A DNA stretch of 7,130 nucleotides from Clostridiaceae bacterium (GCA_012727625.1 JAAYGP010000221.1:1-7130), one strand, 5' to 3'. Shown: positions 1 to 5,953, counted from the stretch's first letter. Program-made: numbers and translations. Notes: a model not told the origin generated them from the sequence alone.

Positions 1-1
1 G

Positions 2-1447
2 TATTACAACAGGGAGGTTCATTCGAGGTTTGCTTCCCATCTTTTAAAATCAGGGAAAAATGAAGAAGCAAAAATTGAATATCTGAAGCTTTTGCCGGAT
101 GAAATGGCGTTTCAGGCATTGGAAGAGCTTGATACCGAGCCGGCAATGATAAGTGAGGCCCTGATTATGAAAAAAGAATGGAAACTGACTGAAGAGTTTT
201 TAAGTCCGATTGTTGAAAACGCAACGAGCGAAAATACTGATATTGTTTTAATGAAACATTATGCGCAGGCCCTTGCTGAGCAAAGTGAGTTAAAACGCGC
301 GCTTCCGTTTTATAAGAAATTATATGAACAGGAGCCGGATAACCAGGGAATTTCCTGGTGGTATGCCCGCTGCCTTGAGTCGGCAGGACAGGCAACAACC
401 GCGGAAAATATATATTTAACCTTAGGCGAAAAGGGGGCATACCGGCGCGGGATTATTCTTCAAAACAGGGGCAGAGCAATGGAAGCAGCGGAAGTTTTAA
501 TCAGCAGCAATGAAGCTGCTTCTCTCTGGCGGGGAGCACGGATTTATGATACGGCAGGAATGACTGAAAAGGCCATTGAAGCATACATCCGCATAGCTGA
601 AATGGAGAGCTCCTATAAGGATGACGCCGCTTACAGGGCCTATATATTGTCAAGGCGCATTGATAAAATCAATTCAAATGTTCCTGAGGAGGTTCTTTCC
701 TTGTATCCAGCATGGATGAAAAGGATTGGAAAGGAACCTGTAATGCCGGGGATTGATGAAGTGGTTTATGATATCCCGGATTACTTAAAAATGGCTTCCC
801 AGTATGAAAAAGACGGATTTGTTGATGCAGCAGCGATAGAAATTGCCATTGGATCAAAAGAAACTGATCTTGAAGAAAAACTTGCCCTTGGAGACTGGTA
901 CATGAAAAAGGGAGAATATTATAACGCAATACTATGGGGAATCCGATCCTTAAGTGACAAACCGACAAGGCACGGTTATGAGCTTGCTTACCCGCAAGCC
1001 TTTGAGGAACTTGTCATTGCATCCTCACAAAAATACAATCTGGAGCCGGAGTTGCTTTGGGCAATCATAAGGGAAGAAAGCCATTTCAAACATGACGCTG
1101 TTTCATGGGCTGGAGCCCTCGGGCTTATGCAGATTATGCCTCCAACAGGAAAGGACATTGCATCAAGGCTTGGATTGTCAATCACAGACGAAGATTTATT
1201 GAACCCTGAAATAAATATTAAATTCGGGGCTTTCTATATAAATTCCATGCTGAATATGTTTGATAAAAACATGGATAAGGCATTGGCAGCATACAATGGT
1301 GACGCCGGCAATGTGAAAAAGTGGATGGAAAGCAGCTTTGGAACACTGGAAGAGGATTTCCCAACAGCGATTACTTTTACCGAAACACAGGAGTATATAA
1401 CAAAAGTCATGAATTCCTATCATATATACAAGTGGCTTTATGATTAA
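2..1447 (+). CDS. Soluble lytic murein transglycosylase (Slt/GH23), 5'-truncated by window edge
   Basis: This enzyme cleaves the MurNAc-GlcNAc bond of peptidoglycan to give 1,6-anhydro ends, acting outside the membrane. The frame is open to the first base, so the start lies left of the window; the TTG at 92 is only an internal codon. Numbered from that TTG, about 300 residues of alpha-helical, TPR-like repeats come first (for example around 53-110 and 143-190), as in the Slt70 superhelical domain. The catalytic SLT domain follows from about 303 to 450. It has the E-S motif IIREES (catalytic Glu329), GALGLMQIMPPTG (341-353), AAYNGDAGNV (399-408) and a C-terminal FTETQEYITKV segment, so all four GH23 family-1 blocks are present in order. 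The third block usually reads AYNAGPGNV; here GDAG replaces the AGPG part. No other gene follows as an operon partner. The signal peptide or anchor cannot be seen. Family call is confident. Confidence 0.93.
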   Translation, partial: YYNREVHSRFASHLLKSGKNEEAKIEYLKLLPDEMAFQALEELDTEPAMISEALIMKKEWKLTEEFLSPIVENATSENTDIVLMKHYAQALAEQSELKRALPFYKKLYEQEPDNQGISWWYARCLESAGQATTAENIYLTLGEKGAYRRGIILQNRGRAMEAAEVLISSNEAASLWRGARIYDTAGMTEKAIEAYIRIAEMESSYKDDAAYRAYILSRRIDKINSNVPEEVLSLYPAWMKRIGKEPVMPGIDEVVYDIPDYLKMASQYEKDGFVDAAAIEIAIGSKETDLEEKLALGDWYMKKGEYYNAILWGIRSLSDKPTRHGYELAYPQAFEELVIASSQKYNLEPELLWAIIREESHFKHDAVSWAGALGLMQIMPPTGKDIASRLGLSITDEDLLNPEINIKFGAFYINSMLNMFDKNMDKALAAYNGDAGNVKKWMESSFGTLEEDFPTAITFTETQEYITKVMNSYHIYKWLYD

Positions 1448-1475
1448 AAGGCTCATTCCTGATGGTATAACTCCT

Positions 1476-1502
1476 ATGCATATTATTATATAATATATGC
1501 AT
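1476..1502. repeat. AT-rich palindrome just after the transglycosylase gene
   Basis: An 8-bp arm ATGCATAT (1476-1483) is repeated inverted as ATATGCAT (1495-1502), and the core between them contains the palindrome ATTATATAAT (1485-1494). The whole 27 bp folds back on itself with one bulged base. It begins 28 bp after the transglycosylase stop codon. It has almost no G or C and no following T-run, so it is a poor intrinsic terminator. It could be a protein-binding site or simply low-complexity spacer. Confidence 0.4.
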
Positions 1503-1525
1503 TTCAATTATATAACAAAATAGGG

Positions 1526-1531
1526 TATAAT
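1526..1531 (+). promoter_or_regulatory. Candidate -10 box (TATAAT) upstream of the aldolase remnant
   Basis: A perfect TATAAT lies 20 bp before the ATG at 1551. The hexamer 17 bp upstream (TTCAAT, 1503-1508) matches the -35 consensus TTGACA at only three positions, and there is no extended -10 TG. In DNA this AT-rich a chance match is likely. If real, it would transcribe the remnant cluster. Confidence 0.25.
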
Positions 1532-1550
1532 TAATAAATGCTTAATAACC

Positions 1551-1778
1551 ATGATTATTTGCATAAAGGGGGAGTTTACTCAATACGCTTTTACAAGACC
1601 GATTGCCGGTCATATTCTAAAGAATTACGATGGTGTGCTTAAAATAGAAAATGAAGTAGGAAATAAGAGGTTATATGATCCAAGAGCATACCTGAAACTT
1701 GCGGAAAAGAGTATGAGCAAGCGTTTGGTTGAGGCTTGTGAGGTTTTGCGATCTGCAGGCAGAACGTTATGCGGTTAA
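1551..1778 (+). pseudogene. C-terminal remnant of class II fructose-bisphosphate aldolase
   Basis: The 75-codon frame carries the C-terminal tail of the class II (zinc) aldolase subgroup found in actinobacteria and many clostridia. Recognisable blocks are TQYAFTRPIAGHILKNYDGV, the VGNKRLYDPRAYLK stretch, and a closing KRLVEACEVLRSAGRTL that matches the normal end of the enzyme. A complete enzyme has about 300-345 residues. Here the TIM barrel, the zinc-binding histidines and the NxDTDTQ substrate loop are missing; the loop is cut just before TQ. The ATG at 1551 has no Shine-Dalgarno sequence, and the residues before TQYAF (MIICIKGEF) do not match the family. This is therefore most likely a relic left by a deletion or a recombination junction. 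It cannot be an active aldolase. Family recognition is from remembered conserved blocks. Confidence 0.82.
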
Positions 1779-1847
1779 GCGACAAATAGTATATTGTTTG
1801 TATGTTGCACAGCGGCATATCAGTATATAAGAATGGGGATGAAAATT

Positions 1848-2208
1848 ATGGAAATTCTTGAAACAGAGCGTTTGATTTTAAGACCATTTGAGGAAACCGA
1901 TTTTGAAGCAGTTCACGCTTATGCAAGTGTCGCTGAGAATGTTCAGTATATGCCCTGGGGACCAAATGATGAATCCCAAACCAAAGCATTTATTATGCGA
2001 TCTATTGCACAATCCAGGGGAAACCCCTGTAAAGAATATCACTATGCTGTTGTTTTAAAATCCAGCAAAAAGCTTTCGGCGGATGTAATTTATCTATTCC
2101 GGGAAATGCTGAAGCTGAGATTGGCTGGATTTTACACATAGATTACTGGAAACAAGGCTATGGTACTGAAATGGGTAAATGTCTTGTCGAGTTTGGTTTT
2201 AAAAAAAT
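1848..2208 (+). pseudogene. GNAT-family N-acetyltransferase, frameshifted and 3'-truncated
   Basis: The start MEILETERLILRPFEETD is the classic N-terminus of RimJ/Rim-like GNAT acetyltransferases. ATG 1848 is preferred because GGGGAT at 1835-1840 lies 7 bp upstream. The frame is intact to KSSKKL (about 2075). It then runs into a short nonsense tail stopping at 2141, while the GNAT sequence resumes in frame 2: GGCNLSIPGNAEAEIGWILH, then YWKQGYGTEMGKCLVEFGF. The KQGYGTEMG stretch is the acetyl-CoA pyrophosphate-binding motif (Q/RxxGxG/A). Restoring one base before TC at 2076-2077 would give KLIGG, so a single-base deletion explains the break. Homology stops at FGFKK (about 2207), some 120 residues in, where GNATs of this type usually have 170-190. 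From there the DNA encodes an ANT(6) fragment. Substrate is unknown. Confidence 0.82.
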
Positions 2209-2412
2209 CTGCCGCCGGAACTATATGCACAATATGCTGCCACCTATTCCGGAAGTAATTACAACGAAATTTGGGCAGCAGTTGATACCATGTGTAATTT
2301 GTTTCATACACTGGCATTAAAAGTAGCAACGCACTTTGACTTAACTTATAAGCAGGAAGAAGAAGACGGAATGAGAGAATATTTGAGGATGGTAAGAGAA
2401 CATGAACTATGA
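2203..2412 (+). pseudogene. C-terminal remnant of ANT(6)-like aminoglycoside adenylyltransferase
   Basis: In frame 1, from just after an in-frame stop at 2200-2202, the DNA encodes about 69 residues: LPPELYAQYAATYSGSNYNE, IWAAVDTMCNLFHTLALKVA, and a tail ending DGMREYLRMVREHEL before TGA 2410-2412. The LPPELYxxYxxTY, NYxxIWxA, CxLF and YLxxVR pattern is the C-terminal helical part of streptomycin 6-adenylyltransferases (AadE/AadS type, about 285-300 residues). The nucleotidyltransferase domain with its GS and D-x-D/E metal site is entirely absent. No start codon or RBS serves this frame, and it lies directly on the end of the GNAT remnant, so an internal deletion probably joined two neighbouring genes. 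It would not confer resistance. An alternative is another PF04439-like adenylyltransferase of unknown substrate. Confidence 0.78.
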
Positions 2413-2572
2413 CGCTAAAGCAGATTCAAAATCCAACCTTCAGGAGACCGCTGAAGAACGGCGCGCAAGAATTTACCCGGTTATTCTAAGTGAGTATAAT
2501 CCCGAATGGCCAAAGTGGTTTGAAGAGTGGTTTTCGTTATATGAAAAGTTGTTTAAAAATAAATGTGAATAG
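2402..2572 (+). pseudogene. N-terminal remnant of a GrpB/UPF0157-family protein
   Basis: A 56-codon frame starts at ATG 2402, overlapping the adenylyltransferase end by 11 bp, which looks like an ancestral translationally coupled pair. Its middle, RIYPVILSEYNPEWPKWFEE, is the characteristic opening of GrpB-family proteins (normally about 170-200 residues; nucleotidyltransferase-like fold, role not well defined). After FEE the match fades, and the frame stops at TAG 2570-2572, before the conserved H-x-GSTSVPG motif. In the frame just after the stop, VVRIAAGSKSIELV (about 2579-2620) faintly resembles that motif, so a further frameshift or divergence is possible, but this is weak. I treat it as a decayed gene; a short expressed peptide cannot be excluded. 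Confidence 0.68.
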
Positions 2573-2607
2573 TTAAAGTTGTCCGTATAGCAGCTGGGTC
2601 GAAAAGC

Positions 2608-2627
2608 ATTGAATTAGTGCGTTCAAT
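2608..2627. repeat. Short inverted repeat downstream of the AraC gene (weak terminator candidate)
   Basis: ATTGAA (2608-2613) and TTCAAT (2622-2627) form a 6-bp stem around an 8-base loop, 13 bp beyond the AraC-gene stop codon. Read on the minus strand, the hairpin is followed by GC and then TTTT. The stem is AT-rich and the T-run is short, so termination would be inefficient. It is the only hairpin I see between the convergent GrpB remnant and the regulator. Confidence 0.25.
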
Positions 2628-2639
2628 AAGGTTAAACAT

Positions 2640-3497
2640 TCAGATTTTTCTTTCCCCTTTCGCATATTGCTTCGGTGATATTCCTGTTAGTTTTTTAAAA
2701 GTTCTTATAAAATGGGAAACGTTATAATACCCAACCAAATCGCCGACCTTTGAAACAGGAAGGTCTTTTTGTAACAGCTCACGGGCCTTAATAATTCTTC
2801 TGTTTATTATGTATTCATTAACCGTGAAACCGGTAGCTTTTTTAAACAGATAACCGAGATGGTACTTGCTTATAAAGAATTTTTCAGATAAATGGTCAAG
2901 GGAAAGAGTTTTATCGAGGTTTTGGGATATATACTGTATTACCGGTTTTATTCTTTTGTAGGTTATGCTGGATTTAGCAGAAATCATTGTATTGGGCGAC
3001 TGGTAAAATGAGTTAACCAGCAGAAGAATTTGGGCAAGGATAATCTTGATTTGAATGTCCGCACCAAAAGCTGGATTTTGATTGTAATATATTGCTTTTT
3101 CAAATAAGTCCACCAGTTGCTGCAGTTGTTCTTCAGACAGGTGTACGCAGTATGAAAAATCCTGGCTTCTGTTAATGAAACATTCCAGCAGGTCGGTTGT
3201 ATCAGAAGACAACACCTCAATAAATTCGGGCATAAAGGTAATTATATACCGTTCATATTTTAAATCAGGCGGTACTTCGGTCTTATGCAAATCCATATTA
3301 TTAAATATAAAAAGGTCTCCCTTTTTTACATGATAGACGCTGCCTTCAATAAAGAAAATTACCCCGTCTGACATTGAAAGATAAATTTCATAGGAATCGT
3401 GGAAATGAAAATCTTCCATCACCCAGCCAACATCAATGTTATGACTGACTGTAAAATCTGATTGAATGCTATGTTTAAATAAATTATATTTTTCCAT
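2640..3497 (-). CDS. AraC-family transcriptional regulator with cupin sensor domain
   Basis: The gene encodes a 285-residue cytoplasmic DNA-binding regulator. The N-terminal half is an AraC-type cupin: FHFHDSYEIYLSMSDG (31-45) has the His-x-His of the effector pocket, followed by the beta-rich VYHVKKGDLFIFNNMDLHK (55-72). The C-terminal half carries the two helix-turn-helix motifs of the HTH_18 domain: LSLDHLSEKFFISKYHLGYL (198-217) and a second at about 247-272 (VSKVGDLVGYYNVSHFIRTF), followed by the signature LTGISPKQYAK (270-280). Start ATG 3495-3497 has a good AGGTGA RBS (3502-3507) five to seven bases upstream. It is divergent from the UroD-like gene, the usual arrangement for a regulator and its target, and its small-molecule effector is unknown. 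The length and both domains are normal for the family. Confidence 0.93.
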   Translation of the reverse strand: MEKYNLFKHSIQSDFTVSHNIDVGWVMEDFHFHDSYEIYLSMSDGVIFFIEGSVYHVKKGDLFIFNNMDLHKTEVPPDLKYERYIITFMPEFIEVLSSDTTDLLECFINRSQDFSYCVHLSEEQLQQLVDLFEKAIYYNQNPAFGADIQIKIILAQILLLVNSFYQSPNTMISAKSSITYKRIKPVIQYISQNLDKTLSLDHLSEKFFISKYHLGYLFKKATGFTVNEYIINRRIIKARELLQKDLPVSKVGDLVGYYNVSHFIRTFKKLTGISPKQYAKGERKI

Positions 3498-3550
3498 TTA
3501 TTCACCTGATATATTTTCTTTTCTTAAATTATAAATTGGAATACCCATAT

Positions 3551-3588
3551 ATGCAAATTAATTATATATTTAAGCAAAGATTTTGCAT
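3551..3588. promoter_or_regulatory. Inverted repeat ATGCAAA-N24-TTTGCAT in the divergent control region
   Basis: ATGCAAA (3551-3557) and TTTGCAT (3582-3588) are perfect 7-bp inverted arms. An extra GCAAA lies between them at 3574-3578, so the stretch holds three copies of the same half-site in mixed orientation. It lies between the AraC-gene start and the TATAAT box facing the UroD-like gene. On the minus strand a TATAAT (3566-3561) inside it could be the -10 of the AraC gene. Operator function is inferred from position and symmetry only. Confidence 0.4.
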
Positions 3589-3600
3589 AATAAGGTGATA

Positions 3601-3606
3601 TATAAT
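3601..3606 (+). promoter_or_regulatory. Candidate -10 box for the UroD-like gene
   Basis: A perfect TATAAT lies 110 bp before the UroD-family ATG. At 16-18 bp spacing the upstream bases (AAGATT, AGATTT or GATTTT) do not resemble TTGACA. A good -10 with no -35 is typical of promoters that need an activator, which would fit control by the divergent AraC-family protein. The predicted transcript would start near 3613 and have a leader of about 105 bases. Confidence 0.45.
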
Positions 3607-3610
3607 CGAA

Positions 3611-3641
3611 TGAAGAAAAGCTGTATGCGGTTTGAAAAGCG
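3611..3641 (+). repeat. 31-bp imperfect direct repeat, copy 1
   Basis: This copy has core CTGTATGCGG followed by TTTGAAAAG, preceded by TGAAGAAAAG. It matches copy 2 at 3678-3708 at 25 of 31 positions by my alignment (18 of 21 in the core), offset by exactly 67 bp. AraC-family proteins often bind direct repeats, but this copy lies downstream of the putative -10 box. Confidence 0.6.
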
Positions 3642-3684
3642 TGAAGAAATCCACCGAAACGCTGTGGAACATGGCTATGAATAA
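3625..3684 (+). CDS. Possible 19-residue leader ORF upstream of the UroD-like gene
   Basis: ATG 3625 opens a 19-codon frame reading MRFEKREEIHRNAVEHGYE before TAA 3682-3684, ending 32 bp before the UroD-family ATG. An in-frame ATG at 3610 would add five residues but lies at or before the predicted transcript start. The peptide is charged and resembles nothing I know. The only Shine-Dalgarno candidate is a purine run (GAAGAAAAG, 3612-3620). It starts inside copy 1 of the direct repeat. It may be a leader peptide, a remnant, or chance; I lean to chance or regulatory DNA. Confidence 0.2.
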   Translation: MRFEKREEIHRNAVEHGYE

Positions 3685-3708
3685 ATACTGTATGCGGGTT
3701 GGAAAGGG
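3678..3708 (+). repeat. 31-bp imperfect direct repeat, copy 2, overlapping the RBS of the UroD-like gene
   Basis: This copy has core CTGTATGCGG followed by GTTGGAAAG, preceded by TGAATAAATA. Its end contains most of the AAGGGG Shine-Dalgarno sequence (3704-3709) of the next gene, so anything binding this copy, as DNA or RNA, could affect translation. It may have arisen by duplication of copy 1, 67 bp upstream. Confidence 0.6.
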
Positions 3709-3716
3709 GATCGGAA

Positions 3717-4817
3717 ATGAAAAGAATAGGGGAGATCCTTTCATATCTCGAAGAGCATATTGATGAAGAGCATATTGCAAAGGTTAAGGAAAGATCCAAA
3801 AAGGCTTTGACTTATCAAAATCCGGACAAACCTGTGTTAAGAATATGTTTTCCGTGTGATACCTTTGTTGGATACCCATATGAAGAAGTTTTCAATGACA
3901 TGGAAAAAATGATGGTGTCTGAGCTGGTAGAATATAGTAACGCGGCGGATTTAAAGGATGACAGGATTCCCATGATACGGCCGAACTACGGAGTTGGGGT
4001 TTTGCCTTCGCTTTTTGGAATAAAATCAAGGGTCGTCGGCAATAACCTGCCCTGGGTGGATCATGCAGAAAGTATTGATAAAATAAAGGATATTTTAAAT
4101 AAAGGTGTTCCGGATATTAAATCGGGTATGGGAGGATTGATTTTTGATACAATTGACTATTACAGGGAGCAGCTTTCCGGATTCCCGAAATGCAGCAGGT
4201 TAATACCAATATATCAGCCGGATCTTCAAGGGCCTTTTGATGTTGTTCATTTAATCTGGGGTTCAAATGTTTATTATGCTCTTTATGATGAACCTGAACT
4301 GGTTCATGAATTGTTAAAGCTTGTTACTGAGACTTATATTGTTTTTTTAAGGGAGCTTAAGAAAGTCATAAACGATGAATATGATTCCTTTCATTATCAT
4401 TGGGGAATTTTGCTGCCGGGCCACATCGTTATCAGAAATGATACTGCGGTAAATTTATCCGGAGAAATGTATGAGGAATTTGTAAAGCCCTATGACGAAA
4501 TTCTTCTCAGGGAATTTGGAACAGGCACTATCCACTACTGTGGAAAAGCTGAGCAGTGGATATTCAGCATGATGGAGTGTGAAAATTTACGCGCATTGAA
4601 TTTTGGGCAGCCGCCAAATATGGATTTCGGCATGGAGTTTTTAAATAAAATATACGGCAAAATGAAAGAAAAAAATCTTGGTATAGTAAATTATGAATTG
4701 GATAAATCAATTATTCAGGATATTGCAAAATCTGAATATATACTTGGGGTAACCTATCAAACAACTGTAAAAAACAAAAAAGAAGCAGTTGAATTATGCA
4801 AAAAATTACAAATATAA
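3717..4817 (+). CDS. Uroporphyrinogen-decarboxylase-superfamily protein, probable methyltransferase type
   Basis: The 366-residue cytoplasmic protein has the URO-D/MtaA TIM-barrel pattern. Visible blocks are IYQPDLQGPFDVVHLIWG (about 165-182), the D-x-A-V-N-L-S-x-E-x-Y-E-E-F-V-x-PY segment (242-259), and IHYCG (272-276), whose His273-x-Cys275-Gly matches the zinc-binding H-x-C of corrinoid-dependent methyltransferases such as MtaA. True heme-pathway HemE enzymes have an arginine-rich RQAGR motif near the N-terminus, which I do not see. The role is therefore more likely methyl transfer than uroporphyrinogen decarboxylation, though the substrate is unknown and no corrinoid protein is encoded here. 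Start ATG 3717 is chosen over TTG 3699 because AAGGGG (3704-3709) sits seven bases upstream. It is divergent from the AraC regulator, probably its controller. No partner gene follows. Confidence 0.85.
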   Translation: MKRIGEILSYLEEHIDEEHIAKVKERSKKALTYQNPDKPVLRICFPCDTFVGYPYEEVFNDMEKMMVSELVEYSNAADLKDDRIPMIRPNYGVGVLPSLFGIKSRVVGNNLPWVDHAESIDKIKDILNKGVPDIKSGMGGLIFDTIDYYREQLSGFPKCSRLIPIYQPDLQGPFDVVHLIWGSNVYYALYDEPELVHELLKLVTETYIVFLRELKKVINDEYDSFHYHWGILLPGHIVIRNDTAVNLSGEMYEEFVKPYDEILLREFGTGTIHYCGKAEQWIFSMMECENLRALNFGQPPNMDFGMEFLNKIYGKMKEKNLGIVNYELDKSIIQDIAKSEYILGVTYQTTVKNKKEAVELCKKLQI

Positions 4818-5197
4818 AGCTATCGGTTAAACCCTCGAATGATAATGTTAAAAAAGTTTATTATATGAAAAATCACAAAAAATAGAGCGTTCTTCATGCT
4901 TATGTATTAGTATACATAATACGTAATATAAGTTATTAGTCATGCCACGCCTGCAAACTTAAAACCACTGTTAAAACTTGTATTTAGCAGACAGGACAGT
5001 TAAAGGAGCATAAGCTGCAGACCATATCCACTGTTCCAGGCCTTTGATGATACAGGAACAAACGGCGGAAAAGAGCATTCATTGTATTGTAATTGTTGCA
5101 GGCAAAAATTTACATCAAATGTGGCTAAATAACTATGATATATGTAGTAAATGAATTTTGAAGTACCAACTGAAGCCAGTTTTCTTATGTTAGTTTG
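4818..5197. other. 380-bp intergenic region without a convincing gene
   Basis: This AT-rich stretch separates the convergent UroD-like and NodB-domain genes. I see an AT-only-type inverted repeat TTATGTA (4900-4906) / TACATAA (4913-4919), and a 5-bp hairpin AACTG-AAGC-CAGTT (5168-5181) followed by TTT, which is a weak terminator candidate for plus-strand transcription. The plus-strand frame 5004-5132 is open and encodes a Cys-rich end (CNCCRQKF) but has no ATG, GTG or RBS. I see no tRNA, CRISPR or other structured RNA in it. Confidence 0.5.
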
Positions 5198-5953
5198 TCA
5201 ATTGCCCTTTTTCTTAATTTGTCTGCCATCGTGTTTAATTTCATAATTATCCCTTATTATCAGTTCAGAAACAGGCACCGGATTAAGGCCTTTTTCTCTT
5301 ATCTTGTCAATCACTTCTCCAAGAATTTTATCGGTGTAAGAAGTATCGTTATGAAACAATAAAATATCCCCGCTTTTAACACCTGAAACCCGCTCAATAA
5401 TTGTTTCCTTTGAAATTCCGGGCTTCCAGTCAAGAGAATCAAGGCTCCATTGTATTGTGTAATGACCAGTCAGCTTTGCAATTGATATAACATTGTTATT
5501 GTAATCTCCATAAGGCGCGCGGAACAAGTCTGTGGATTTTCCTGTAACACTTTCAATAGTTTTTGAACAGTCGGCTATTTCTATTATTATTTTATCTTTG
5601 TTTAAAGCACTCATTTTGTAATGGTTTTCAGAGTGATTCGCCACATCATGGTCATGCTCAGCAATCATCCTTGTTTCCTCGGGATTTCGTCTGACCCATT
5701 CACCGACAAGAAAGAAAGTGGCTTTAACATTTTTTTCTTTTAAAATATTTAAAATAACGGGTATGTCATCGGCTCCCCATGCACAATCAAAAGTAATGGC
5801 GACCTTGTTTTCTTCATTTTCCACACTGTATATTGGAATGAGTCTTGATTTTGCGCCAACATCAATAATATCGCCATTAATTGATATTAACAATGATATT
5901 GCAAACACAACAACCAGAATACTTATAAAAATTTTCTTGTTCAGTACCAACAT
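5198..5953 (-). CDS. Membrane-anchored NodB-domain (CE4) polysaccharide deacetylase, PdaB-like
   Basis: From ATG 5953 the protein has 251 residues: a basic N-terminus, one hydrophobic anchor (about 6-26) and an extracellular NodB domain. CE4 motifs in order are TFDCAWGADD (54-63), HSENH (107-111, metal-binding His pair), RAPYG (145-149), DSLDW (172-176) and ILLFHND (198-204). Family members remove N-acetyl groups from peptidoglycan or other glycans. Motif 1 normally reads TFDDG; here Cys replaces the second, metal-binding Asp. Sporulation-associated PdaB proteins also deviate there, so activity is uncertain. A longer start at ATG 6043 is in frame and lies just after the predicted promoter, but it adds 30 residues before the anchor. 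Neither start has a strong RBS (GGGTAAG before 5953, GGGA before 6043). The upstream minus-strand gene is separated by a terminator, so transcription is probably independent. Confidence 0.88.
   Translation of the reverse strand: MLVLNKKIFISILVVVFAISLLISINGDIIDVGAKSRLIPIYSVENEENKVAITFDCAWGADDIPVILNILKEKNVKATFFLVGEWVRRNPEETRMIAEHDHDVANHSENHYKMSALNKDKIIIEIADCSKTIESVTGKSTDLFRAPYGDYNNNVISIAKLTGHYTIQWSLDSLDWKPGISKETIIERVSGVKSGDILLFHNDTSYTDKILGEVIDKIREKGLNPVPVSELIIRDNYEIKHDGRQIKKKGN

Noticed and set aside
1196..1507. Minus-strand open frame of about 100 codons opposite the transglycosylase 3' end.
   Set aside because: It is antisense to a strongly conserved catalytic domain, has no RBS and encodes a Cys/Ile-rich, unfamiliar sequence.
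2132..2329. Minus-strand 65-codon frame opposite the GNAT/ANT(6) remnants.
   Set aside because: The plus strand clearly explains the region by homology; the antisense product resembles nothing.
1551..2572. Remnant cluster as an integron cassette array or insertion sequence.
   Set aside because: I found no transposase or integrase coding, no terminal inverted repeats and no attC-like hairpins.
4900..4919. TTATGTA/TACATAA inverted repeat as a terminator for the UroD-like gene.
   Set aside because: The stem is nearly all A-T, has no T-run after it and lies over 80 bp from the stop codon.
5004..5132. Open plus-strand frame ending in a Cys-rich stretch CNCCRQKF, possibly a zinc-ribbon or transposase remnant.
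   Set aside because: It has no ATG/GTG start, no RBS and no recognisable family pattern; 43 open codons can occur by chance.
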